Assembly: GCA_905182405.1 (NCBI GenBank) | Contig: CAJJBQ010000002.1 | Coordinates: 186,001-250,000 of the forward strand | DNA length: 64,000 bases | Origin: Akkermansiaceae bacterium | Lineage (GTDB): Bacteria; Verrucomicrobiota; Verrucomicrobiia; Verrucomicrobiales; Akkermansiaceae | Direction: 5' to 3' | Part shown: positions 19,137 to 28,829 of the stretch, piece after piece | How the letters are laid out: every line of letters starts with the position of its first letter | Position numbering within the stretch: position 1 is the stretch's first letter | The notes under the pieces: generated by a model | What the model saw: only the letters and a program-made list of their open reading frames with translations | Told to the model about the DNA's origin: nothing | The model's database searches: none | Program-made: the position numbers and the translations under genes

Positions 19137-21750
19137 TTAGTCGGGGACGGAAGGATTCTCTCCACTGATAATCTCTAGAAAATAGGGGTCATCACTAACG
19201 GCTCGCAGTTCACGCGTGAGGTAGCTCATGGCCTCTTTGCTTCTTTGTTGGATGCGGCGTTCCAACTCAGATTGGAGTTTATCGAGGTAGCGCGTCTTGG
19301 CTGCTTGGAATTCGCTTTGATAGTCCTCCCAAAGTTTGGTTTGCTTCTCGAGAGCCTTCTCGTGGAGTTCGCCGATGAAGCGACGGGCTTGTTCGCTCCC
19401 TAGATCGGGAGGGATTTCACCAGCCTTTTTAATCTCTTTTGTAATGGAGTTAATGTAGTCTTTTGCTTCTTGGCTGAAGCGGCGGGCCGTCTCCGTCTCT
19501 TTCTCGAGATCATCGAGAAATCCCTCGAGATTTTTCTCATGGCTCTTTTGGTAGCGCTCGTAAGACGATTTTTCGTCAACGACAATTTTCTGACGGAGGG
19601 CTGTGAGCCACTTTTTGATATCGGTAGAGCCGCGGGCGTCGTCCTTGCCCGGCATGTTGCGGCGGGAGCGGGCGGACCATTCCAGTAGGAAAGCTCCGGC
19701 TTGACCTGTAGCCCGTCCCGAATTGTGATAACCAAATTCACCATCTGCTCCCCTTCGGATCTGCAGGACTGGCTGAAGGGTATCCTTGAGATCAGGTTGG
19801 CCTGGCGCCCACGTCACAAACTCGAAGCGCTCGGCGGTAACAAAAGTCCAGCGTTGTTTAGGCGGCGCCGAGAGGCTTGCTCCGACCCAAAGACCATCAT
19901 AATCACTCAGGTAAGATTGCATTGACTGCAGCATCCAACCACCTTCGGCGGATGATGAGGGTACGGCTAGATGACCCCCCGCGGTTGTGGCGAGGGCGGA
20001 TGCCTCATCCCAGGAAAGGGACTCAGGGACGATGAGAAAGCGAGAACCGCCGACGTCACGCGTGCCGGTCGGGAAGATAGGGATTTGCTTTTCTCTGAAA
20101 GCAGTGGCAACCCGTTTAATTTGTTGCCGGAGTGATCCTGGTTGTTCACCTGATTCGTGCCATTGGAGAAGGAAGGGGAGTTCGCGGGACGCAGGAAGAT
20201 CCTCTAGAGCGGGGCCGGGGAGAAGAGCGGCAAAATCCTCGCCGTCCTTTTTTTCGGGAGAGTCATCCGGTTGTCCCGGAGCCCAGAGGTCCGTGCTCAG
20301 GACGTTTCCGTTGGCCCAATGCCATTTGGATTCGGTGCCCGAATCCGAGAGTCCCAACCAGTGAGGAGATTTGAAACCGAAGGCCTCGAGCACCCAGCTG
20401 AGTGCCTCCTTCTCCTCCAAGACGGCCAGTTGTGCGCCGTGGGCTTCCGCAAAGTGAGAGGCTCGCAGCCAGGAGAGAGGGCTCCGGACGAGAAAGAAGT
20501 AGGAGTCATCTCGTTTGAGTGTGCCTTCGGGCATTTCCGCATAGTTGCCCTTGCGAAGATCAGGACGAAGACGGGCAAGGGTATCGATTGGGCTCTCGAC
20601 TTTGCTTTGTTCCGGAGGGAGCGGGGCTGTCTTAGGCTTGGGTGGAAGATCAGTTTCCGGGTTCTCGATTAGGGTTTTATTTTTTGTGGCCAGTATGGGC
20701 TGCTTCTTTGGATCCTTTGTGGCGGAATTCAGGATCAGGTCCGGGGCTGGGCTTATAGCCGGAGAGTTATTGTTGGACGAAGCCCCAATGATGCCGCCAG
20801 CGATCACGAGCAGCGCGACGATCGCCGCTGCAATCAAAAGTCCGGACTTAGGTTTGGAGGAAGAAAGGTGGGGCGGTGAAGGAGATTGAGGGGGCGCTCC
20901 GGCTACCGGGGAGCGCATAAGATTTCCGCTGGCCAAGCGCCTAATGACCGCGTCCAGTTCATCTGCCATCTCCGAGGCGTTCGCGTATCGCATTCCGGGC
21001 GAAGGGATGGGTGGCCCGGCGGATGATCGTGTCGAATTGGGGGTCGCAGATCGACAGGCTGGACGGCTTCTGCCAGGGGGAGGGAGGAAGTTGTGCGGTC
21101 AGGAGTTCGTAAAAAAGAACCCCGATTGAGAAAATATCCGCCCGCTGGTCGACGGTGTTTGGGCTTTCAAGAACCTCGGGGGCGGTGTAGCCGGGAGTGC
21201 CCCAAATGATCTCGTCGGGGTTGTAGTCCTCTCCGACTGGGCGGGCCAGTCCGAAGTCACCAATCTTCGGCACAGCCTCGGGGTCCAGCAGAATGTTGCC
21301 CGGCTTGATGTCCCGGTGGAGAATGCCGCCCTGATGCGCGTGGGCCAGCCCTTGGCAGATCGCCGAAATGATCCGGGCTGCCGCGGTCTGTTCAATCGCC
21401 TTGCCATGCGCGGAGTGGTGGAGGGACTTCCCCTCCACGAGTTCCATAATGATATAAAGCATCCCGTCCGCGTCTCCGAAGTCGTATACTGCGATCAGGT
21501 TCGGGTGGTTGACTTTGGCCATCGCTTTGGCCTCCGCCTTGAAGCTGGCCCGGAACTGAGGGTCAGCACCAAATTGTTTGGGGAGGATCTTAATGGCGAC
21601 GGGGCGATCAAGCGATTTCTGTTGGGCGCTGTAGACTGCCCCCATTCCCCCCTGCGCGATGAAGTTACCAAGTTCGTAGGCCGGGAAAAGCTGGCGGAGT
21701 TCTTCGACCTCGGGGGCGTGGAAGGTGGCGTCGGAAGCAGAAGAATCCAT
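19137..21750 (-). pseudogene. Ser/Thr protein kinase with two C-type-lectin-like domains, one frame break
   Basis: Start at the ATG at 21750. The N-terminal Hanks-type kinase has the Gly-rich loop IAQGGMGAVY, VAIKIL lysine, HRDIKPGNILL catalytic loop, DFGLA and APE motifs, so it should be catalytically active. The frame changes near 20995, between THPS and GMRYANASEMADELD, a junction that one base restores; the second frame then continues to 19137. It holds one transmembrane helix (about 20845-20775), a Pro-rich linker, two C-type-lectin-like domains (about 20530-20150 and 20080-19690, each with WLGLSD- or WVGASL-like and WAPGQPD segments), and a long charged coiled coil to the end. The layout implies a receptor kinase whose outer part binds a ligand. 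If the indel is only a consensus error the product has about 870 residues. Confidence 0.82.
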
Positions 21751-22366
21751 AAAAAGTGGGGGTAAATGATATATTAGAATGGATTTCCAGTCACGCAAGA
21801 AGCTATTTACGGTTAGTTCAAACGCTTCATGACTGTGTGGCAACCGAAGTGAATGTGGACAAGGACTATCGTCTTGCAAAACTCCTCCCGGAAAATTGAC
21901 TCCCTTGATCGGTGTTGCAGATTTTAGACCTACGCCCTGTGAGCGCCATGGCATTGCGCAAGGCTTGCACACAAAACCCACTGTCAATAATGTTACTTAG
22001 TTCCCAGCTCAAGACGGCTCGGCTCCTCCAATCCATGATTTGCATGAGATGACGAGTTTGGTCGCGACCGATATTCCAAGCGTCTTTCCGTAATTCGCGA
22101 AAGAGTTTTCGCTGACCATAAAAAGGTCACTTTGGTGCAGATTTCTTTGAGTTCTTTCTTCCATGCACTCGTCCGGGTGGGTGCCATGTCGTTGTATGTT
22201 GTAATCTGGTATCTTTTAGATACCGATTTAAGCTGATTTTTCTGATTCTTACGAGCTGCTGAATTTGAGGGGATGAGATCATCTTCCAAGTGGTGGTGTG
22301 TGTTACTTTTTGAAGCATATTTAGATTCTAGGAAAAAAGCGTGAGATTCTTGGAAATCGACGTTGA
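21751..22366. other. Intergenic region with a transposase relic
   Basis: A 616-bp gap between the divergent kinase and SUI1 genes. Positions 21866-22045 hold an IS3-family transposase fragment on the minus strand. The rest (22046-22366) has no recognised content; a 98-codon minus-strand frame there overlaps the transposase fragment in another frame and is not supported. Confidence 0.5.
21866..22045 (-). mobile_element. IS3-family transposase (OrfB) fragment
   Basis: A minus-strand frame of 59 codons from an ATG at 22045 to TAG at 21866-21868. It carries the DDE-domain core of IS3-type transposases: an IMDWRSRAVLSWELSN segment matching the usual IIDWYSRYVLSWELSN pattern, then DSGFCVQAL and the CNTDQGSQF motif with the second catalytic Asp. 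The first Asp region and the C-terminal Glu region are missing, and no terminal inverted repeats were found, so this is an inactive remnant of an old insertion. Confidence 0.8.
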
Positions 22367-22780
22367 ATGGAGGGGATGAGTCGTAGGAAAGATAAGACCG
22401 TGCGTTTGAAGGAGGAGTCGGAAGCCCCCAACGCCTTCGGGGCCCTTGGAGCCTTGGATGGGCTCGGTGATCTACCTGCGGGGCCTGAGGAGCCTGTCTC
22501 GGTAAAGATTTCGAAGCGGGGTCAGAAAAATATGAGTAGGGGTCGGGTCGATATCGTCCGCCAGACCGCTCATCGCGGCGGAAAAGCGGTCATCATCATC
22601 AAAAACTTCACGGGCATCGGCCTTCCTGAAAAAAAGGAACTCGCAAAGGTCCTAAGAAAATCCTGTGGGGTGGGGGGAACCGTGAAAGATGGCTGTATTG
22701 AAATTCAAGGCGACAAGCGAGACGAGGTAAAGCGCATCCTCACCGAGGCTGGCTTCAATCCGGTTTTCGCTGGTGGGTAA
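22367..22780 (+). CDS. SUI1/YciH family translation factor
   Basis: A 137-residue protein with a flexible, charged N-terminus (to about residue 50) and a C-terminal SUI1/eIF1 fold (about 50-135). The fold is marked by VDIVRQTAHRGGKAVIIIKNF, the loop of basic and Gly residues that contacts the ribosome in eIF1, then GVGGTVKDGCIEIQGDKRDEV. The bacterial YciH family resembles eIF1 and has been linked to start-site fidelity and stress translation. The first ATG (22367) and one three codons later (22376) are both possible starts. No operon partner is evident; the gene diverges from the kinase across the transposase relic. Confidence 0.9.
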   Translation: MEGMSRRKDKTVRLKEESEAPNAFGALGALDGLGDLPAGPEEPVSVKISKRGQKNMSRGRVDIVRQTAHRGGKAVIIIKNFTGIGLPEKKELAKVLRKSCGVGGTVKDGCIEIQGDKRDEVKRILTEAGFNPVFAGG

Positions 22781-22785
22781 GTGAT

Positions 22786-23108
22786 GTTGGTCAGGTCTTT
22801 GGTGTCCCGATTTACTGTGGGGATGCCCCCGCTTGTAAAAAAGACGCTACCTTCGATGACTACTTGCGCTTCCCACTGGAAGGCTCTTTTTTCAATCGCC
22901 AACCCCGGATGCGGCCAATGGAGTAACGGGAACTCTCCCTCATGCTACTTGGAAAAGTGTCTTTGGTGTTCTCTCCGATGACGAAGACCTCGATCACGAT
23001 GGCTTGTCTGCGATGATGGAGTTTAATACCGTGATCCGGAAGCTTCCCGATCCAGTCACTGATTTCGACAGGAAGTTCTTGCGGGCTCGGTTTGAGTATT
23101 TCGAGTAG
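22786..23108 (+). pseudogene. Relic of a lamin-tail/CotH-like secreted protein
   Basis: Right after the SUI1 gene, two plus-strand frames look coding but neither has a start. The first runs from about 22786 (with GVPIYCGDAPACKK) to near 22890; the second, one frame over, contains FFQSPTPDAANG, which is the usual C-terminal motif of lamin-tail domains in CotH-type proteins, then an Asp-rich loop (DDEDLDHDGLSAMMEF) and TAG at 23106-23108. A frameshift between them near 22890 is likely. The content resembles the end of a large secreted protein, so I read it as decayed. Confidence 0.55.
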
Positions 23109-23113
23109 GCGGC

Positions 23114-26100
23114 CTACTTGTGCTCGTCATCGGTCTTGTCCTCTTTGCAGGAGAGGAGGTAGGCGACCATGTCTCGCATCTCTTGTTTGTTGAGGATGCC
23201 GGCCATTGGGGGCATGGCTGAGACGGGTTTGGATTGGCTAGCGATCTTGTCTTGGGCGATGACAGTGATGGCCTTTTCGATTTTCACGCGGGAGTTCCCT
23301 TTTTCGTCCTTGGTGAGAATGGTGCCGCTGATGGCGGTGCCATCCTTGAGGGTGATCGTTCCGATGCCGAAGCCTTCCGCGACTTCCGCGCCAGGATTGA
23401 TGAGGGACCGGAGGAGATATTTAGCGTCGTATTTTTCACCAATCGCACCGAGCTCGGGGCCGACGTCGGCTCCTACTCCATGCATGGTGTGACAGCGCTG
23501 GCACTGGGCGATTCCGTGCCCGTAGAAGGCCGCTTTCCCTTTGGTGGCATCGCCGCCGGTTTCACAGAGGACGGTCCACTCGGCAAAGGGTTCATTCTCG
23601 GGAAAGGTGAGGCGGAATTGAGCGAGGGCATTTTTGACCTGTGGGGATTTGGACGCTTCCGCAGCGGTGACGACATCGAGCGCGAGATTGGCATCGAGTT
23701 TTCTGGCGGTGAGTTTTCTCAGCTGGGCCGCGATGATTTTTCCTGCCTCCGGTTTGTCGAGAGTGCCCAGAGTTTGAATGGTGAGTTGCTTCTCGGCGAG
23801 GGTAGATTCTTTGTTCTTGAGGGTGTCGGCGAGGAGATCGAGGGATTGTTCGCCAGGATTGAGGAAGAAAAGAAGGGAGCGGGCCCGGCTGCGGATCTTG
23901 TCGTTTTTGTCGGAGACGAGGGTGGTTAACTCCTCTTTCCAGTTGTCATTCTTTGTCTGAGTTGGGGCGAGGAGATTGAGGGCTTCGAGGCGGGCGTCTT
24001 CAGGTGCGCCTTTATCATTGAGGTAGCCTTTGAGCTGAGCGGGATTGATGGCGAGCTTGTCTTGGCTGATCAACTTGAGCGCGCGGGAAAGAATTTGGGT
24101 GGCGTTCTTTTCGGCAGGGGCCGAGTTGAAGTAAGGCTGGAGTTGCTCGATGAGATTCGCGGGAAGCTTGCTGCGGTCTTTCGGAAGAGTGCGGGCGAAG
24201 CCTGTGACGGGGTCGCCGACGGGAGGGTTGTTCCAATCGAGGAGAGTGGTGATGGCGTCGCGGCGGATGCGAACGTCGATGGAAGGATCATTGATGATTC
24301 CAACGATGACCTTGAGATCCTGTGGGCGGGCGAGGGTCCATGCGGCGTGGAGGGCGCGGCGGGCACTGAGCGGGTGGTTCTTCACCTCTGGAGTGACTCG
24401 CTTGGCGATAGCGTGAGCGCGCTCGGAGAGAGCGGCGAAGGTTCCTTTGATGTTTTCATCGTAAGCGCCGCGGATTGCTTCCTGGCGAACGGCTTCGTCG
24501 GGGTCATCGAAGTAAGCAGAAATTTCGAAAGCTTTCTGGCGGCGCAGAGCGACGACGGCGGCGCGGCGCACGGCATTCGATTTGTGTGATTTCAGACTAG
24601 CGAGTTCAGAAGATTGAGCAGCTTTGGTGAGAACCATGATGCCACCGTGGCGAACGACGACGTCCTTGTCGGCATTGCGCTCGAGGAGGGCGATGGCGGG
24701 TTGAATTGCGTTTTTCTCTCCGGCGTTGGCGAGGGCGATAGCGGCGAGTGAGGCGACGCGGGTCGCTGAATCATCGAGGGCGGCAATGAGCTCACTGCGG
24801 TAAGCTTGGCTGTGGTTGGCGTGGTTGCCGAGGACGCGCGCGGTGTTGGCTCGGACTTCCAATTCGCTGTCCTGGAGGAGACCTTTGAGTGAGGAAAGCA
24901 CCTTGGGATCTTTTTGCGCGAGTTGGCCGATCCCCCAGAGACCATGAATGCGGCGGAGAAGTGGCTGGCCGGGAGCGAGGGCTTGTTGGAAGATTAAAAG
25001 GGATTCGTTTCCGCGCTCGGCGAGGGCGTATTGGGCTCTGTTACGAACGCGTTGATCTGCGTGATCGAGAAGGGTGGCCAGTTTTTGGGAATCGATGTTC
25101 GGGAAGCCTTTGGCGAAGAGTTCCTTCACTTTATGGATGGCGTTCGCGTTGTCTTTGCGGTCGCCGGCCATGGTGAAGATGTTTCCTTTATCCGACCTGG
25201 TCCAACCTCCGCCGTAGTCGGAGATGTAAAGTTTGCCATCGTAGCCCCAGTCGATGTCGGTGAGAGCGATACCTTTCAAAAAAACCTCCTGGGTGCCGAG
25301 TTTGAATTCTGCGCCTTCGGGCTTGAGGGAGAAGTTTTCGATAACGCAGCGCTCAGCATTGGCGACGTAGCCGACGACGAAGAAGTTGTTGTCGAACCTA
25401 CTTGGCAGAGAGGTTACGCCGGGATTGTAGGCGAAGCCGCAGGGTCCATTCACGGAGTAAGCGATGGGAGGATTGATGAAAGCTGGTTGGCTGTCGTGGC
25501 GGGTATTCCACAATCCTTCGTTCATCCAGGCATCGATCTGGTCTTCTTTCCTGGAGGGCTTGGAGCCGAGGTGATCCCAGGCGACGCCGCCGAAGGAGAC
25601 GAGAGTCTGATGGCCCATACGCCAGCCGGTATCGCCGTGCTCGACAAGGTAGACAATACGCTCGCGGTCGCCTTGGTCGTAGTCGTTATCGACGGTGAAG
25701 AGGTTGCCGAAATTATCGAAGACGATCTCCTTGGGGTTGCGGAGGTTAACGTAGTATTCTTCGAACTCCGAGCCGTCGGGATTACTGCGGAAGACGGCGC
25801 CGCTATCGGGGCGGGAGAAGGTTTTTCCGTCTTGATAGACGTGGTAGCCACGGTCGCCGATGGACCAGTAGAGCTTGCCGTCGGGGCCGAAGGCGAAGCC
25901 GTTCAGGTCGTGGCCAGAGAAGCTGACGCGTACGCCGAAGCCATCGATGAGAGTTTTAACCTCTTCGGCTTTTCCGTCGCCATCAAGATCCTTGAGGCTA
26001 TAAACGCCGGGGATCATGGCGAAGTAAACGGTGCCGTCTTTTTCAATGAGGCCACCCGAAGGTCCGGCAAGAGGGGCGTTGAAGTCGTCGCGGAAGACGG

Positions 26101-26536
26101 TTGTCTTGTCTGATTTTCCGTCGCCGGTGGTATCTTCGAGGACTTTGATCACCTCCGCGTCATCGTCGAATTGTTCCCACTTTAAGAAGTCGGGTTCCTT
26201 GCCTGACCATTTTTTGTGGAATGCGACGCGGTCTTCGAGAGTCATTGTGGAGATGTCGCCATTGACACGGTCGCGGAGATAGCGGCCATTCTTTCCGCCG
26301 TGGCGAATATCCTGCACCTGGACGCGCCAACGGTGCGTTTCCGCAACGTAGACGCGGTTTTTTCCGTCGATGCATATCGCGGTGGCGTTATTGACCTGAT
26401 CCTGAGTGGCGAATTGCGTCAAGCTGGTTCCCTTGGGAATGAAGATCTTGGGAAATTCAGGCGAAGGCTTAAGTTGGGCCTGAAGAGGAAGGGTAAGTGA
26501 AACGACGGCGGCACGGCCGAGGAACGATATATTCAT
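23114..26536 (-). CDS. PVC-type membrane-bound-dehydrogenase-like protein with HEAT repeats and CxxCH haem domain
   Basis: A secreted protein of 1140 residues. After a signal peptide (about 1-20) comes an NHL/glucose-dehydrogenase-like beta-propeller (about 35-470; segments such as GFAFGPDGKLYWSIGDRG and DIDWGYDGKLYISDYGGGW), a helical HEAT-repeat stretch (about 480-960), and a C-terminal cytochrome-c-like domain with CQRCH haem motif and the downstream Met region AMPPMAGIL. This domain order is widespread in Planctomycetes and Verrucomicrobia. It is probably a periplasmic electron-transfer protein or sugar/alcohol dehydrogenase partner; the substrate is not known. It is a single gene with prfC diverging from it about 100 bp away. 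Confidence 0.9.
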   Translation of the reverse strand: MNISFLGRAAVVSLTLPLQAQLKPSPEFPKIFIPKGTSLTQFATQDQVNNATAICIDGKNRVYVAETHRWRVQVQDIRHGGKNGRYLRDRVNGDISTMTLEDRVAFHKKWSGKEPDFLKWEQFDDDAEVIKVLEDTTGDGKSDKTTVFRDDFNAPLAGPSGGLIEKDGTVYFAMIPGVYSLKDLDGDGKAEEVKTLIDGFGVRVSFSGHDLNGFAFGPDGKLYWSIGDRGYHVYQDGKTFSRPDSGAVFRSNPDGSEFEEYYVNLRNPKEIVFDNFGNLFTVDNDYDQGDRERIVYLVEHGDTGWRMGHQTLVSFGGVAWDHLGSKPSRKEDQIDAWMNEGLWNTRHDSQPAFINPPIAYSVNGPCGFAYNPGVTSLPSRFDNNFFVVGYVANAERCVIENFSLKPEGAEFKLGTQEVFLKGIALTDIDWGYDGKLYISDYGGGWTRSDKGNIFTMAGDRKDNANAIHKVKELFAKGFPNIDSQKLATLLDHADQRVRNRAQYALAERGNESLLIFQQALAPGQPLLRRIHGLWGIGQLAQKDPKVLSSLKGLLQDSELEVRANTARVLGNHANHSQAYRSELIAALDDSATRVASLAAIALANAGEKNAIQPAIALLERNADKDVVVRHGGIMVLTKAAQSSELASLKSHKSNAVRRAAVVALRRQKAFEISAYFDDPDEAVRQEAIRGAYDENIKGTFAALSERAHAIAKRVTPEVKNHPLSARRALHAAWTLARPQDLKVIVGIINDPSIDVRIRRDAITTLLDWNNPPVGDPVTGFARTLPKDRSKLPANLIEQLQPYFNSAPAEKNATQILSRALKLISQDKLAINPAQLKGYLNDKGAPEDARLEALNLLAPTQTKNDNWKEELTTLVSDKNDKIRSRARSLLFFLNPGEQSLDLLADTLKNKESTLAEKQLTIQTLGTLDKPEAGKIIAAQLRKLTARKLDANLALDVVTAAEASKSPQVKNALAQFRLTFPENEPFAEWTVLCETGGDATKGKAAFYGHGIAQCQRCHTMHGVGADVGPELGAIGEKYDAKYLLRSLINPGAEVAEGFGIGTITLKDGTAISGTILTKDEKGNSRVKIEKAITVIAQDKIASQSKPVSAMPPMAGILNKQEMRDMVAYLLSCKEDKTDDEHK

Positions 26537-26627
26537 AGGAGACAGGTTATTAATCTGACTGCTGGCTTTCCTGAGGAAAGCTAAAAGTCGTAGGATTTGT
26601 CATACGAGACCTCGAAGACTCAAGTTT

Positions 26628-26645
26628 CAGACTAATGCTAGTCTG
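26628..26645 (+). promoter_or_regulatory. Hairpin over the first prfC ATG
   Basis: CAGACTA-ATGC-TAGTCTG forms a perfect 7-bp stem with a 4-nt loop, and the loop holds the ATG (26635) that opens the long prfC frame. It has no T-run, so it is not a typical terminator. Either this ATG is not the start, or the hairpin limits initiation. Confidence 0.4.
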
Positions 26646-28335
26646 CTTCTCGGGAGAGTTGCCAATAGCGCTGCTTCGAGTTACTAATTTAATTTCTTTG
26701 ATCACTTCAGCCTCCATCAACACGGTTCCCAACGCCGCCGCGCGCGAAATTTCACGTCGTCGAACCTTCGCGATCATTTCCCACCCGGATGCGGGGAAAA
26801 CGACTCTCACCGAAAAGCTCCTTCTCTACGGGGGAGCGATCGGTTTGGCCGGAAGCGTTACCTCAAAAAAAGAACAGCAAACCACCTCCAGTGACTGGAT
26901 GGCGATGGAGAAAGAGCGGGGGATTTCAGTTTCCTCGACCGTTCTTCAATTTGAATACAAGAATTGCTGTGTCAATCTGCTTGATACTCCGGGACACCAT
27001 GATTTTTCCGAGGATACCTATCGCGTTCTTTCGGCTGTCGATGCCGCAGTGATGGTCATTGATGCCGGAAAGGGAATTGAGGCACAGACCTTAAAGTTGT
27101 TCGAGGTTTGTCGTCGACGAGGCGTTCCAATTTTCGTCTTTATTAATAAAATGGACAGGCCTTCGCGTCCGCCCCTAGAGTTGATCGACGAGCTTGAAAA
27201 TGTGCTTAAATTAGCGCCGGCTCCCGTCAACTGGCCGCTCGGGGACGGGCCGCGGTTTCGTGGGGTTTATGATCGAAAAAAAGGTGAGGTGAATCTTTTT
27301 GAAAGAACCGCGCGCGGAGCATTCAAAGCTCCGCTCGAAGTCGCTGGGATCGAGGATGAAAAAGTTCGCGAGGCTTTGAGTGATGAACTCTACGAGACCG
27401 TGACCCAGGAAGTCGAACTGCTCGATGGCGTCACCGACCCTTTAGATATCGAGCGGGTTCTCGCCGGCGAACAGATGCCTATTTATTTCGGGAGTGCGAT
27501 GAACAACTTCGGGGTTCAGAATATGCTGGAAAGCTTTCTGGAAATGGCTCCGCTTCCGGCCGGTCGAGTGAGCGATGGCGAGATGATCGATCCAAACACC
27601 GACAACTTCTCGGGATTTGTCTTCAAGATTCAGGCAAACATGAATCCACGACACCGCGACCGAGCGGTATTTGTGCGGATCGTTTCCGGAGTTTTCGAGC
27701 GGGATATGCAGATCATTGATCAGCGCTCTGGGAAAAAAGTGAGGCTTGCGAACGCTCAAAAGTTGTTTGGTCAGGATCGCGAAACTCTCGATAAGGCTTA
27801 TGCCGGAGACATTCTCGCCCTCGTTGGAAACTACAATTTCCTCATCGGAGACACCCTGACGAGCGACCCGAAAGTCGTCTACAAAGAGATGCCTCGCTTC
27901 ACCCCTGAGTGTTTCACATACATCCTCAACAAGGATACCGCTAATATTAAGCGCTACCGCTCGGGAATGGCGCAGTTGATGAAAGAGGGCGTGGCTCAGG
28001 CTTATCATGTTCACGGAAGTGCTCAGGCGGTTCCTCTGTTAGGGGCGGTTGGGCCTCTCCAATTCGAGGTCTTGCAAGCGCGGCTCATTTCAGAATATCA
28101 GGTCGAAACTCGGCTTGAGCATCCCCGGTGGACGGTTGTTCAGTGGTTTCAGGAGAAAGAGCCTGTTAAATCGCGACGTGACCGTGATCCACCTGAGGTG
28201 AAACTCCCAACGGGGAGTGTCATCGCCCGGGATCAGGATGGTCAGTGGGTCGTTTTACTGCCGGCTAAATATCTCGTAGGGAGTCTGCACGACCGGAATG
28301 AGCACCTGACATTCCGGGATCACGCAAACGACTAG
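26635..28335 (+). CDS. prfC: Peptide chain release factor 3
   Basis: A translational GTPase that recycles RF1/RF2 from the ribosome. The G1 motif SHPDAGKTT, switch region with ERGIS, G3 DTPGHHDF and G4 NKMDRP are typical of RF3; the HH pair and the ending with LEHPRWTVVQWF distinguish it from EF-G. The conserved RRTFAIISHPD begins about 41 residues after the first ATG, against about 11 in E. coli RF3, so the N-terminus as given is probably too long. A TTG at 26698 would give a leader of about 20 residues; no clear ribosome binding site decides it. The gene diverges from the haem-protein gene. Length is otherwise normal for the family. Confidence 0.95.
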   Translation: MLVCFSGELPIALLRVTNLISLITSASINTVPNAAAREISRRRTFAIISHPDAGKTTLTEKLLLYGGAIGLAGSVTSKKEQQTTSSDWMAMEKERGISVSSTVLQFEYKNCCVNLLDTPGHHDFSEDTYRVLSAVDAAVMVIDAGKGIEAQTLKLFEVCRRRGVPIFVFINKMDRPSRPPLELIDELENVLKLAPAPVNWPLGDGPRFRGVYDRKKGEVNLFERTARGAFKAPLEVAGIEDEKVREALSDELYETVTQEVELLDGVTDPLDIERVLAGEQMPIYFGSAMNNFGVQNMLESFLEMAPLPAGRVSDGEMIDPNTDNFSGFVFKIQANMNPRHRDRAVFVRIVSGVFERDMQIIDQRSGKKVRLANAQKLFGQDRETLDKAYAGDILALVGNYNFLIGDTLTSDPKVVYKEMPRFTPECFTYILNKDTANIKRYRSGMAQLMKEGVAQAYHVHGSAQAVPLLGAVGPLQFEVLQARLISEYQVETRLEHPRWTVVQWFQEKEPVKSRRDRDPPEVKLPTGSVIARDQDGQWVVLLPAKYLVGSLHDRNEHLTFRDHAND

Positions 28336-28349
28336 TCGGAAAATAGCTC

Positions 28350-28829
28350 TGCAGAACTAGGGCGCGCCACGGGGCCACTTTGGCTACGGCATTCGCAGCA
28401 ATCGCCCAACCACCCACCTCAGCAACGATTACGGCTAAACTGGGGGGAGTGAAGATCGAGTCATTCGAGACAACCGTTAGTATTGATAATCCCGATAATT
28501 ATTTTGGTTTCAGTGACATCGTGTTCGACGAAATTGAGGTTGCCTACACGGAAGTCACCCGGCTGCGCATCGACAATATCCAACTTGGCTCAGGCGCGAA
28601 TTTAGCGCCCCTCATCATCATAGATATTGATGTGACCGAGGGTGCAGACTCGAAATCCGTGACGCTAATCTGGCAGTCGCGCCCCGGTCGCACCTACGCG
28701 ATTTTTGCCTCTGAAGATATACAAAACTGGAGCGAACTCAACGACAGCGTTGGTAGCGGAGGCGATCAAACTTCATTCACTGAAGGTGCGATTTCGCTAG
28801 AAGGAACCTCACGGTATCAATCGAATTGA
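28350..28829 (+). pseudogene. Fragment of a PEP-CTERM-like secreted protein
   Basis: An open frame from just after a TAG near 28345, with only a weak TTG (28380) as start. The middle contains FDEIEVAYTEVTRLRIDNIQLG, the beta-sandwich ending typical of PEP-CTERM-linked exported proteins, followed by a segment (VTLIWQSRPGRTYAIFASED) that is common near the C-termini of verrucomicrobial secreted proteins. The usual final anchor is absent: the frame stops at TSRYQSN where related proteins run on with a YYRV-type strand. With no signal peptide and no anchor, this is best read as a fragment. It ends overlapping the convergent relic at 28817-29359 by 13 bp. Confidence 0.5.

Noticed and set aside
21993..22289. 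Minus-strand 98-codon frame
   Set aside because: Overlaps the IS3 transposase fragment in a different frame; the transposase frame is the one with family motifs.
25031..26113. Plus-strand open frame of 360 codons
   Set aside because: Lies entirely antisense to the haem-protein gene and shows only Val/Gly/Glu-rich shadow composition.
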